In this document: positions 7,739 through 15,441 of the stretch, piece after piece
Layout of the letters: each line of letters starts with the position of its first letter
Numbering within the stretch: the first letter of the stretch is position 1
From: [Streptosporangium] indianense
Lineage (GTDB): Bacteria > Actinomycetota > Actinomycetes > Streptomycetales > Streptomycetaceae
Assembly: GCF_021474405.1 (NCBI RefSeq)
Contig: NZ_JAKEIO010000023.1
Coordinates: 1-64,000 of the forward strand
Reading direction: 5' to 3'
Length of the DNA stretch: 64,000 nt
Position numbers and translations under genes: made by a program
Notes under the pieces: model-generated
What the model was told of the DNA's origin: nothing
Seen by the model: the letters and a program-made list of their open reading frames with translations, nothing else
The model's database searches: none

Positions 7739-8440
7739 ATGAGCGAGCCGCGCAGCTTCAGCGAGGAGCGCCCGATCCGGGTCTTCCTGCTCGACGACCA
7801 TGAGGTGGTCCGCCGTGGTCTGGCCGACCTGCTGGACTCCGAGCCCGACATCGCGGTGGTCGGTGACGCCGAGAACATGGCGCACGCCCTCGCGCGGGGC
7901 CCGGCGCTGCGCCCGGACGTGGCGGTCCTCGACGTGCGCCTGCCCGACGGCGACGGCATCACCGTCTGCCGCGAGCTGCGCAGCCGGATGCCGGAGCTGG
8001 CCTGTCTGATGCTGACCTCGTTCGACGACGAGGAGGCCCTGCTGGACGCGATCATGGCGGGCGCCTCCGGCTACGTCCTCAAGCAGATCAAGGGCTCCGA
8101 CCTGATCTCGGCGGTGCGCACGGTCGCCGCCGGGAGGTCCATGCTCGACCCGGAGACCACCGCCCGGCTGATGCGCTCGCTGCGCGCCGATCCCGCCGAG
8201 GAGCGGGCTGTGGCCCCCGAACTGGCGAGCCTGTCGCCCCGGGAGCGGGAGATCCTCGTGCTGATCGGGGACGGCCTGACCAACCGTGAGATCGGCAGGA
8301 AGCTCTATCTGTCCGAGAAGACGGTCAAGAACCACATCTCCCGGCTGCTGGCCAAGCTCGGCGTGCAGCGCCGCGTCCAGGCCGCCGTCCTGGCGTCACA
8401 GCTGGAGCAGCCGGAAGCGGGCGAGCGCCCGGGCCCCTGA
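7739..8440 (+). CDS. osdR: DevR/DosR-type NarL-family response regulator (OsdR-like)
   Basis: A 233-residue NarL/LuxR response regulator. Receiver residues 13-130: acidic pocket DDHEVVRRGLADLL, phospho-acceptor Asp65 in VAVLDVRLPDGDG, switch Thr93, Lys115. DNA-binding HTH about 163-220. The recognition helix EKTVKNHISRLLAKLG is nearly identical to mycobacterial DosR, whose Lys-Lys-Asn residues contact GGGAC-type half sites. Start: ATG at 7739 with GGACGGAGGGG upstream; an upstream in-frame ATG is less likely. It is convergent with its presumed kinase and preceded by a perfect GGGCCGATCGGCCC. By family and context it is the hypoxia/dormancy regulator of this island. Confidence 0.93.
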   Translation: MSEPRSFSEERPIRVFLLDDHEVVRRGLADLLDSEPDIAVVGDAENMAHALARGPALRPDVAVLDVRLPDGDGITVCRELRSRMPELACLMLTSFDDEEALLDAIMAGASGYVLKQIKGSDLISAVRTVAAGRSMLDPETTARLMRSLRADPAEERAVAPELASLSPREREILVLIGDGLTNREIGRKLYLSEKTVKNHISRLLAKLGVQRRVQAAVLASQLEQPEAGERPGP

Positions 8441-8472
8441 GCCGGGCGGCGGGAATGCGACGCCGCGCCCCG

Positions 8473-8535
8473 GCGCCGTGGCGGTGCCCCCCCCACCGAC
8501 AACGTCCGCCCATCGCCGGGCAACGGCCACGGCGC
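8473..8535. terminator. Possible bidirectional terminator between osdR and osdK
   Basis: Ten-base complementary arms GCGCCGTGGC (8473-8482) and GCCACGGCGC (8526-8535) flank a 43-nt loop in the 100-bp gap between the convergent genes. No T-tract is present, as usual for Streptomyces. Confidence 0.3.
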
Positions 8536-8542
8536 TCCCCCG

Positions 8543-10273
8543 TCAGCCCGCCACCGGCCGGACCGGTACGCGCCACTCCAGCCGCGTGCCGCCGCCTTCG
8601 GGGCGTTCGCCGAGCCGGATCCGGCCGCCGAGCGCCGCGGCCCGCTCCTCCATGTTCTTGAGCCCGCTGCGCACGGCATGCGCGGGGATCCCGCACCCGT
8701 CGTCGCTCACCGTGAGCGTCAACTCCCCCTGGTCATACACCAGATGCACGTCCACGGAGCGGGCCCCGGCGTGCCGGGCCACGTTGCTCAGGGCCTCGCC
8801 CAGCACCGCGACGGCGTGATCGGCGACATCGCCGGGTACGTCCGTGTCGACCAGTCCCTCGATCCGTACCGCCGGAGCGAAACCCAGGGACGAGGTCGCG
8901 GCGGTGACCGCGTCCGACACCCGGGCCCGCAGTCCGCTCCCCTCCCGGGTGCCGCCCTGCGCGCGCAGCCCGAAGATCGTGGACCGGATGATCTTGATGG
9001 TCTCGTCCAGGTCGTCGACGGTGCGGGACAGCCTCTCCCCCGCCACCGGGTGGTCGATGAAGCGCTGGGTGCTCTGCAAGGTCATGCCGGCCGCGAACAG
9101 TCGCTGGATGGCCAGGTCGTGCAGGTCGCGGGCGATCCGGTCACGGTCCCGGAGCAGTGCGATCTGCTCGGCGTCGCGGCGCCGTTCGGCCAGCTCCAGC
9201 GCCAGCGCCGCCTGCCCGGCGAACCCCAGCAGGGGACGGGTGTCGGCGTCCGTGAAAGCCGTACGGCCCGTGGCGCGGCCGAGCAACAGCACACCGCCCG
9301 GCTTGCCGCCCGCCTCCAGCGGCACGCCGACGACGGGCCCCACCCCGGCCCACTGCGCGGCGTCCGGGGCGGTCCGGGCGTCCTCCCGGATGTCCGCGCT
9401 GACCACCGGTTCGGCCGTCGTCAGGACGGCGGCCACGAAGCCGTCCCGCCCGGACACCACGAGGCCGCTGCGCCGGTCCGCGTCCAGCCCGACGGCGAGC
9501 AGCGGCCGCAGCGCGTTCTCCTCCGGCACCCGCTCGGCGATCATCCCGACGTCGGCGTCGGTGATCTGCCGGGCCTGCTCCACGATCAGCTCCAGGACGT
9601 CCCGGCTCGGCGCGCCCGACAGCAGCGCGCGGGTGACCTCGGAGCTCGCTCCCAGCCACCGCTCCCGCAGTCGCGCCTCCTCGTAGAGCCGGGCGTTCTC
9701 GATCGCCACCCCCGCCGCCACCGCGAGCGTGGACAGCACCGACTCGTCCTCGGCGTCGAACTCCGCCGCACCGCGCTTCTCGGTGAGATAGAGATTGCCG
9801 AACACCTGGTCGCGCACCCTGATGGGCACACCCAGGAACGAGTGCATCGGCGGGTGGTGGGGCGGGAAGCCGTACGAGGACGCGTGCTCGGAGATCTCCG
9901 CCAGCCGCAGCGGCTCCGGGTGCCGGATCAGCTCGCCCAGGATGCCGTGGCCGCTGGGCAGGTCGCCGATCCTGGTCCGCTGCTCGTCACTGATGCCGAC
10001 GGTGTGGAACTCGGAGAGCATGCGGTCGTCGCCGATGACGCCGAGCGCCCCGTACTCGGCGTCCACGAGCACCACGGCGGCCTCGACGATGCGCCGGAGC
10101 ACTTGGGGCAGGTCCAGTTCCCGCCCGACCGACAGCACCGCTTCGAGCAGGCTGTGCACGCGGTCCTGGGTGCCCCGGGCCGCGTCGATCCGCGCCTGGA
10201 GCTCATCGAGCAGCTCGTCCAGCCTCAGTTTGGGCAGCCGCTGCTCGGGAGGCCCGGGCCGCTCCCCGCTCAT
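8543..10273 (-). CDS. osdK: DevS/DosT-type GAF sensor histidine kinase (OsdK-like)
   Basis: A 576-residue soluble sensor kinase and the likely partner of the convergent regulator. Order: GAF-A (about 45-195), GAF-B (215-365), HisKA_3 dimerisation domain with phospho-acceptor His386 in RIARDLHDLAIQRLF, and an HATPase domain to the end (EALSNVARHA, SDDGCGIP, SGLKNMEERA). GAF-A contains GFPPHHPPMHSFLGVP (His139-His140), the segment carrying the proximal haem histidine of M. tuberculosis DosS/DosT, so O2/redox sensing by haem is likely. Start: ATG at 10271-10273 after GGAGGCGACG. No transmembrane segments. Confidence 0.92.
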   Translation of the reverse strand: MSGERPGPPEQRLPKLRLDELLDELQARIDAARGTQDRVHSLLEAVLSVGRELDLPQVLRRIVEAAVVLVDAEYGALGVIGDDRMLSEFHTVGISDEQRTRIGDLPSGHGILGELIRHPEPLRLAEISEHASSYGFPPHHPPMHSFLGVPIRVRDQVFGNLYLTEKRGAAEFDAEDESVLSTLAVAAGVAIENARLYEEARLRERWLGASSEVTRALLSGAPSRDVLELIVEQARQITDADVGMIAERVPEENALRPLLAVGLDADRRSGLVVSGRDGFVAAVLTTAEPVVSADIREDARTAPDAAQWAGVGPVVGVPLEAGGKPGGVLLLGRATGRTAFTDADTRPLLGFAGQAALALELAERRRDAEQIALLRDRDRIARDLHDLAIQRLFAAGMTLQSTQRFIDHPVAGERLSRTVDDLDETIKIIRSTIFGLRAQGGTREGSGLRARVSDAVTAATSSLGFAPAVRIEGLVDTDVPGDVADHAVAVLGEALSNVARHAGARSVDVHLVYDQGELTLTVSDDGCGIPAHAVRSGLKNMEERAAALGGRIRLGERPEGGGTRLEWRVPVRPVAG

Positions 10274-10611
10274 CGTCGCCTCCGACCGGTTCCCGCGAGC
10301 GCACCGGAAGGGGCGCCGCCTGAGGCTCACGATAGTGCGTTACCGCATGATCGGCCGCGTTTTGCGGTGCCAGGACGGGCCTCCGTGGGAAGCGCGGACG
10401 GACGTCGGCGGCCACGCGGGGACGACGTCCGTCCAGGTTCGGCACACAGGCTCGCCGACGGCCCGCCCGGGCCGGCCGGCTGCACGCACGGCCTCGGGAA
10501 GGTGATCAGAGCAAGGCGGCGACCGTGGCGTTCTGTACCGGCGGCGCGCACAGCGTCCGGCACCCGGTGCCGGTGCGGGCCGGTGGCGTCACCTCGCGGC
10601 ACGCCCTCCGG
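10274..10611. other. Intergenic stretch without recognised gene
   Basis: 338 bp between the kinase start and the end of the Rv1733c-like gene. It has no convincing reading frame and no clear GGGCC-N4-GGCCC palindrome. The kinase promoter must lie here. The compositional mix resembles decayed coding DNA, but I recognise no parent gene. Confidence 0.4.
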
Positions 10612-11217
10612 TCACCGTCGGAAACGCGCCGACCATTGTGGTTCCACCAGGTCCCACTCGGCATCCCACTGGGCGAACCTTCGCCGGTCGAGGACCAGGC
10701 CGACACCCGCCCGCACGGCGTAGACGCCGACCACCATGCCGAGGGCCGCCATCCCGCCCGTGAAGAAGCCGTTGCTCCAGGCAGTGGTCGCGGTCACAGG
10801 CGGACCGGTGATGGTTCCTTCTCGATCCACCCAGATCCGTAGGATGTCGCCCTTGGATGTTCCGGTCCTCACCAGGGTGGTTCCGGTCCGGACGGTGCCG
10901 TTCTGCTCTGTCCAGCGAACCTCCGCCGGCTGTCTGGCCGCTCCGCGGTCGTCTGCCACTGCCGAGGTGAGCCGGGCGGTGACCTCGTGCCGCTGAGCGG
11001 TCTGGGCGTGCGCCGTGCGCATCGTGGACCCGTAGGCGGTCATTCCCGCGCCGACGGCGGCAAGCGGCAGCCCGACAGCGAGGACGAGCATCAGGACGCG
11101 ACGGAACCAGCATTCGAACCGGTCGGACGGACGCCTCAGTGGGTTCGACCCCGCTGCCGCCTGATGCTTGCGGGACGGCGGTGGACCCGACGCGTGCGGA
11201 GCACTTCGCTTGCTCAT
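10612..11217 (-). CDS. Rv1733c-like two-TM membrane protein
   Basis: A 201-residue membrane protein. A short basic N-terminus with RRPSDRFECWFRRVLMLVLAVGLPLAAVGAGMTAY (TM1, about 38-62) precedes an extracytoplasmic domain with the sequence TEQNGTVRTGTTLVRTGTSKGDILRIWVDREGTITGPP. TM2 follows (NGFFTGGMAALGMVVGVYAVRAGVGL), and a cytoplasmic tail RRRFAQWDAEWDLVEPQW ends the protein. This layout and the RFECW...WDAEW...W motifs match the M. tuberculosis Rv1733c family, a known DosR-regulon membrane protein of unknown function. Start: ATG at 11215-11217. A palindromic operator lies 84 bp upstream. Confidence 0.85.
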   Translation of the reverse strand: MSKRSAPHASGPPPSRKHQAAAGSNPLRRPSDRFECWFRRVLMLVLAVGLPLAAVGAGMTAYGSTMRTAHAQTAQRHEVTARLTSAVADDRGAARQPAEVRWTEQNGTVRTGTTLVRTGTSKGDILRIWVDREGTITGPPVTATTAWSNGFFTGGMAALGMVVGVYAVRAGVGLVLDRRRFAQWDAEWDLVEPQWSARFRR

Positions 11218-11634
11218 GAGCGGACCTCCGACAGGGCGCTGATCCCTCCTCGACCACTGGTTCCACCATCGACCGGGCGGCGGTCGCGAGCAAAGGGCCG
11301 AAGGTCCCAGCCTGATCGTGCGTCCGTCCGTGCGGACCGCCCCGCGAGGAACCTGTTCCGTCGGCGGGCGCGTCGACGCCTACCGGGGCGCCCCTCGAAG
11401 GCGAGGCCACACCCGGCGGCGGCCTCGTCCGTATGCCTCTGAAGGTTTCGCACGCTTCCGGGCCCGTCGTGCAGCCCGGCACGGTCCGCGGCGCCTGCCG
11501 GAAACGATGTGCGGTTCACCGAAGGCGTGGCCGTCTCCGACCGAGGCCACGCTCGCCGTTCCGACCAACTGATGTCCCCGTCCTCCGCGGCACACCGGCC
11601 GTCCCCTGGAGGTACGCGTCGGCGCGAGGGAGCC
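11218..11634. other. Intergenic stretch; operator only
   Basis: About 415 bp between the Rv1733c-like gene and a USP remnant. The only feature I can support is the operator-like palindrome at 11295-11308. No reading frame in it resembles a known protein. Confidence 0.4.
11295..11308. promoter_or_regulatory. OsdR/DevR-type operator
   Basis: GGGCCGAAGGTCCC, centre 84 bp upstream of the Rv1733c-like start (read on the minus strand GGGACCTTCGGCCC, with one DosR-like GGGAC half). Confidence 0.6.
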
Positions 11635-11758
11635 ATGGTGCGTGGTCTCGTGATCGTGGGAGTGGACGGTTCGGCGTCCAGTCTCGTCGCGGCTGGGCTG
11701 CGGCCCCGGAGCCGCTGTCGGGCGGGGCGGCACTGGGGGTGGTCCACGCATTCACTGC
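11635..11758 (+). pseudogene. Truncated, frameshifted universal stress protein remnant
   Basis: Starts with an intact ATG and ribosome site (GCGAGGGAGCC ATG) and reads MVRGLVIVGVDGSASSLVAA, a UspA N-terminus. The homology then jumps frame to ...GGAALGVVHAFT (beta-strand 2 of UspA) and stops, where a ppdK fragment in opposite orientation is joined. Only about 40 codons survive. Confidence 0.7.
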
Positions 11759-11987
11759 GCCCGCAGGGATGGTCTCGCGGCGAACCAGGACGGTGTCCTG
11801 TCCGGCGGCCGCACGGCGCACGGCGGCTGCGGAGTCGAACACCACGACGCCGACGGCTGCGGCCCGGTGAGGCCGGCACGCCGCGGGCGAGAGGCACGTC
11901 GGAGGTGCGGGTCTTGCCGCCGAGCAGGGCGGCCATCTCACGGTTGCTCTCTGCGAATGCGTACACGTACCGGATCGGTGTGTTCAT
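11759..11987 (-). pseudogene. ppdK: Remnant of pyruvate phosphate dikinase (ppdK)
   Basis: Three PPDK pieces follow one another on the minus strand. The true N-terminus is IRYVYAFAESNREMAALLGGK (ATG at 11985-11987). It is followed directly by LARGVPASPG, and in another frame AAAVGVVVFDSAAAV then TVLVRRETIPAG, which come from the swivelling phosphohistidine domain several hundred residues further on. Everything between, and the whole PEP/pyruvate-binding C-terminus, is gone. A ppdK gene belongs to the S. coelicolor OsdR-controlled island, so this is a local loss rather than an import. Confidence 0.75.
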
Positions 11988-12185
11988 CTCGGATCGCATC
12001 TCTCGGTCGTGCGGCACGACGGACTCGGAGGCGAACTAGATCAGCTTGTGCGACAGCGGCGGAACGGGGCGGGTGCAGTTCCTGGTGCTCCCAACCGTCA
12101 GCTTCATGGACCCGGCCCGCACGGTGCGGCGGCCGCCCGGTCGTCGGGGAGGTCCGACGGGCCCCTGTGCCCAGTCTTGGTCGGC

Positions 12186-12210
12186 CCGCCCCCCCCGCGG
12201 GGGGGGGCGG
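12186..12210. repeat. Extreme C8/G9 inverted repeat
   Basis: CCGCCCCCCCCGCGG followed by a run of G ending CGG: an almost perfect 25-nt palindrome made of an uninterrupted C run and G run. It lies between the ppdK remnant and the hydrogenase-maturation operon, 17 bp before an operator. It may act as a hairpin barrier; run lengths are also a common sequencing-error site. Confidence 0.5.
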
Positions 12211-12226
12211 CCCGGCCCGTTGATGA

Positions 12227-12240
12227 GGGCCGTTCGGCCC
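12227..12240. promoter_or_regulatory. OsdR/DevR-type operator upstream of the maturation operon
   Basis: GGGCCGTTCGGCCC with intact arms, centre 42 bp upstream of the maturation-protease ATG at 12276. This is the same spacing as at the STAS gene. A weaker copy, GGTCCGACGGGCCC, is at 12151-12164. Confidence 0.68.
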
Positions 12241-12275
12241 TGGAACCGCGGTCGGGCGACCGTCAGCGTGGAGGC

Positions 12276-12782
12276 ATGGGGTCGTCTGCGCGCATCGTCG
12301 TCATCGGCGTCGGAAACGAGTTCCGGCGCGACGACGGCGTGGGCCCGGTGGTCGCCGCGCTTCTGCGGGAGCGTGCCGAGGACCGTGCTCTTGTCCCGAA
12401 CACCGTGGTGTCGGTCTGCGACGGTGACCCGGCCCGCCTGATCGGGCTGTGGGAGGGCGCCCGGCTGGCCGTCGTGGTGGACGCGGCGCATGCGCACCCG
12501 GGCGCCGCCGGACGGATCCACCGGATCGAGCTCGACGCCGAGCGCCTCGGACAAGCGTCCACGACCAGCTCGCACGGTCTCGGACTCGGTGAGGCGGTCG
12601 ATCTGGCCCGCGTTCTGGGCCGGCTGCCGGAACGCCTCGTCGTGTACGCGGTGGAGGGCGCCGATTCCTCTCTGGGCACCGGGCTGACGCCGGCCGTAGC
12701 GGAAGCCGTGGAACCGCTCGCGGACTCGGTCGAGGACGAGATCCTCCGTCACCTGGGCGCGGCGACAGGAGGCGAGCGATGA
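12276..12782 (+). CDS. [NiFe]-hydrogenase maturation endopeptidase (HyaD/HycI family)
   Basis: A 168-residue nickel-dependent endopeptidase that removes the C-terminal tail of the hydrogenase large subunit after Ni insertion. Family signatures: VVIGVGNEFRRDDGVGP (Asp/Glu metal ligand region), AVVVDAAHAHPG, and TTSSHGLGLGEAV (conserved His). Its presumed substrate is the large subunit encoded at 31898-33214, which ends in DPCISCSAH plus a 9-residue tail. First gene of an operon: its stop overlaps the hypF start (ATGA at 12779). Start ATG at 12276 has GGAGG very close, so a start a few codons downstream is possible. Confidence 0.88.
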   Translation: MGSSARIVVIGVGNEFRRDDGVGPVVAALLRERAEDRALVPNTVVSVCDGDPARLIGLWEGARLAVVVDAAHAHPGAAGRIHRIELDAERLGQASTTSSHGLGLGEAVDLARVLGRLPERLVVYAVEGADSSLGTGLTPAVAEAVEPLADSVEDEILRHLGAATGGER

Positions 12783-15067
12783 CCGTACGGGCCTTTCGCG
12801 TGTTCGGGACCGTGCAAGGTGTCGGCTTCCGGCCCTTCGTGTACCGCACCGCCGACGCCCTCGGCCTCGACGGCTGGGTGGCGAACGTGGACGGTCACGT
12901 GGAGGGCGAGGTCGCGGGTGATCCCCGGGCGATCGACGAGTTCGCCGCCCGCCTCGGCACCGGGGCGCCGCCGCTGGCCCACGTACGGCGGGTCGCCTTG
13001 TCGAGCGGTCGTACCACCCCGGGCAAAGGCTTCCGAGTGCGGCGCAGCGCGCCCGGTCCCGCCCGGACCGCGGCGCGTGAGGTCCCTCCCGACGCGGCCA
13101 TCTGTGATACCTGCCTGCGGGAGCTGTACGACCCCACCGACCGGCGGTATCACTACCCGTTCATCAACTGCACCGACTGCGGACCACGGGCGACGATCAT
13201 CGAGGGCCTTCCCTACGACCGTCTGCGCACCACCATGCACCGCTTCCCGCTCTGCCCGGACTGCGCCGCCGAGTACGCCGACCCGGCAGACCGCCGCTTC
13301 CACGCCGAACCCGTCGCCTGCCCCGCATGCGGGCCTCGGATCGCGTGGGACGAACTGCGGGGTGCGGATGCCTTGCGGGCCGCAGCGAAGGCGGTCGTCG
13401 GCGGAGGCATCGTCGCGTTGAAAGGACTCGGCGGCTACCAACTGGTGTGTGACGCGACGGACAGCGGTGTTGTGAGCGCGTTGCGGTTTCGCAAGCACCG
13501 GCCGTCGAAACCGTTCGCGGTCATGGTCCGTGACATCGGGACGGCCGCCCGGCTGGCACGGGTCAACGACACGGAACGCGCGGTGCTCACCTCACCTGCG
13601 CGTCCGGTGGTGCTGCTGGCGGCGAGGCGACGACAGCCCATCGCGCCGGAGGTCGCTCCCGGCGTCCCGCGCACCGGTCTCTTCCTGCCCACGACCGGCC
13701 TGCACCACCTTCTGCTCGACGCGGTGGGCCACCCGCTGGTCGTGACGAGCGGCAACCTCAGCGACGAACCGATCGCCGTCGACGACGCCGAGGCGTTCGG
13801 CACGCTCACCCGCGTCGCGGACGGATTCCTCACCCACGACCGGCCGATCCGGGCCCGCTACGACGACTCGGTGGTGCGCATCGAGGGCCGGCAACGGATC
13901 ACGGTCCGCCGGGCCCGCGGCCTGGCACCGGCGCCGCTGCCCCTCCCCGCACGGATCCCGCTCGCCGGAATCGGGGCCCAGCTCAAGCACACCTTCACGC
14001 TGGCGGGAGACGGCAGGGCATACCCGGGTCCGCACACCGGCGATCTGTCCGGCGCAGCGGCGTACGACGCGTTCCGCCGGTCCTATGCCGACCTGAAACG
14101 GCTCACCGGCATCGAACCGGCCGTCCTGGCCCACGACCTGCACCCCGGCTACCTGTCCACGCAGTGGGCGCGGGAGCAGCCCCTCCCCCGGCTCGCGGTC
14201 CAGCACCATCACGCGCATGTGGCCGCAACAGCAGCCGAACACAAGGTGAGCGGTCCCTTCATCGGGGTCGCTTACGACGGCCTCGGACTCGGTGATGACC
14301 GCACCCTGTGGGGCGGTGAGATCCTGCTCGCCGATCTGAGCGGATACCGCCGGGTGGGCAGGTTCGCGACCGCACCGCTGCCCGGCGGCGACGCGGCGGT
14401 GCGCCATCCCTCCCGCACTGCTCTGGGTCACCTCCTGGACGCCGAACCCCTGGGCACGCCGCGCCCCTCCCTCGATCTCGTCCGGCGCTTCACCGAACGA
14501 CTCGACCCCTCCGAGGCCGCCGTAGTACGCGCGATGGTGGCTCGCCGCGTCAACTGCCCCCGGGCGTCCAGCGCGGGACGCCTGTTCGACACGGTCGCCG
14601 CCCTGCTCGGGCTCGCCGACTCCATCGGCTACGAGGGCGAGGCAGCGGTGCGTCTGGAGGCTGTGGCGGGGACCGCGCACGCGGTGCCGCTGGCCCACCG
14701 GATCGTGCGGGCGGACGGTCTGTGGGTGTACGACTCGTCGTCCACGCTGGCCGACCTGCTTGAGCGGCAGGCGAGCGGTGAGCCGGTGCGGGACCTGGCG
14801 GCCGCCTTCCACCTCACGCTCGCGCGTGTCACGGCGGACCTCGTCGCCCGGGCCGTCGAAGGCAGCGCTTTCGGGGGCGGCGCGCCGCACACCGTCTGCC
14901 TGGGCGGAGGCTGCTTCGTCAACGGCCGCCTGCTGACCGAGGTGCGGCGACGGATCCGCTCCCAGGGGCTGCGGGTGCTGGTCGGGCACGAGATCCCGGT
15001 CGGTGACGGCGGCATCAGCTTCGGCCAGGCCGCGGTGGCCGCGGCCCGGCTAGCGAAGGAGAGGTGA
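12779..15067 (+). CDS. hypF: Carbamoyltransferase HypF
   Basis: A 762-residue HypF, which makes the cyanide ligands of the NiFe centre from carbamoyl phosphate. Domains in order: acylphosphatase (GTVQGVGFRPFVYR, about 8-21); two zinc fingers (CDTCLRELYDP... with CTDCGPR, and CPDCAAEYADP... with CPACGPR, about 105-180); YrdC-like nucleotide-binding domain (about 195-380, KPFAVMVRD); and C-terminal Kae1-like carbamoyltransferase with the HHHAHVAATAAEH metal motif and GVAYDGLGLGDD. Full family length. ATGA overlap with the protease upstream; hypC follows after 5 bp. Confidence 0.97.
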   Translation: MTVRAFRVFGTVQGVGFRPFVYRTADALGLDGWVANVDGHVEGEVAGDPRAIDEFAARLGTGAPPLAHVRRVALSSGRTTPGKGFRVRRSAPGPARTAAREVPPDAAICDTCLRELYDPTDRRYHYPFINCTDCGPRATIIEGLPYDRLRTTMHRFPLCPDCAAEYADPADRRFHAEPVACPACGPRIAWDELRGADALRAAAKAVVGGGIVALKGLGGYQLVCDATDSGVVSALRFRKHRPSKPFAVMVRDIGTAARLARVNDTERAVLTSPARPVVLLAARRRQPIAPEVAPGVPRTGLFLPTTGLHHLLLDAVGHPLVVTSGNLSDEPIAVDDAEAFGTLTRVADGFLTHDRPIRARYDDSVVRIEGRQRITVRRARGLAPAPLPLPARIPLAGIGAQLKHTFTLAGDGRAYPGPHTGDLSGAAAYDAFRRSYADLKRLTGIEPAVLAHDLHPGYLSTQWAREQPLPRLAVQHHHAHVAATAAEHKVSGPFIGVAYDGLGLGDDRTLWGGEILLADLSGYRRVGRFATAPLPGGDAAVRHPSRTALGHLLDAEPLGTPRPSLDLVRRFTERLDPSEAAVVRAMVARRVNCPRASSAGRLFDTVAALLGLADSIGYEGEAAVRLEAVAGTAHAVPLAHRIVRADGLWVYDSSSTLADLLERQASGEPVRDLAAAFHLTLARVTADLVARAVEGSAFGGGAPHTVCLGGGCFVNGRLLTEVRRRIRSQGLRVLVGHEIPVGDGGISFGQAAVAAARLAKER

Positions 15068-15072
15068 GCGCG

Positions 15073-15441
15073 ATGTGCCTGGGCATCCCCGGCCGGGTCC
15101 TGGAACTGCGTGACGAGGCAGGACTGCGCATGGCGACCGTCGACTTCGGCGGCGTACGGCGCGAGGTGTGCCTCGACTACACGCCCGGTGCCGGTATCGG
15201 CTCGTATGTCATCGTGCACGTCGGTTTCGCGATCACCGAGGTCGACGAGGCGGAGGCGCGGCGCACCCTGGATGTCCTGCGTGCGATGGCGGACGCTGGG
15301 GAGACGGAGCTGGGCGAGCCATTGCCCGAACAGCCGAGCCGGGACCGTCGGCCCCGCCCCGTGCCCTACCGGCCCATCGGATCGGGGGCTGCGGAGACAC
15401 AGGCTGAACGTGCAGACCCGCCGGCGAAAGGCACGCCATGA
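15073..15441 (+). CDS. hypC: Hydrogenase assembly chaperone HypC/HupF
   Basis: A 122-residue HypC with the diagnostic N-terminus MCLGIPGRV; Cys2 carries the Fe(CN)2CO unit together with HypD. It also has the conserved GDY-like core (VDFGGVRREVCLDY, GSYVIVHVGFAI) and helix DEAEARRTLDVL. The start must be the ATG at 15073, because Cys has to be residue 2; a GTG at 15064 would bury it. It is longer than the usual 75-100 residues because of a Pro/Arg-rich tail. Translationally coupled to the next gene (ATGA at 15438). Confidence 0.94.
   Translation: MCLGIPGRVLELRDEAGLRMATVDFGGVRREVCLDYTPGAGIGSYVIVHVGFAITEVDEAEARRTLDVLRAMADAGETELGEPLPEQPSRDRRPRPVPYRPIGSGAAETQAERADPPAKGTP

Noticed and set aside
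8678-10723. 681-codon plus-strand frame antisense to the sensor kinase
   Set aside because: A mirror of the kinase reading frame caused by high third-position GC; no domain motifs and no ribosome site.
11214-12017. A 267-codon intact gene on the minus strand
   Set aside because: Only the first 26 or so residues and a short later stretch match PPDK, with a frame change between; the remainder is non-conserved, so it is described as pseudogene pieces.
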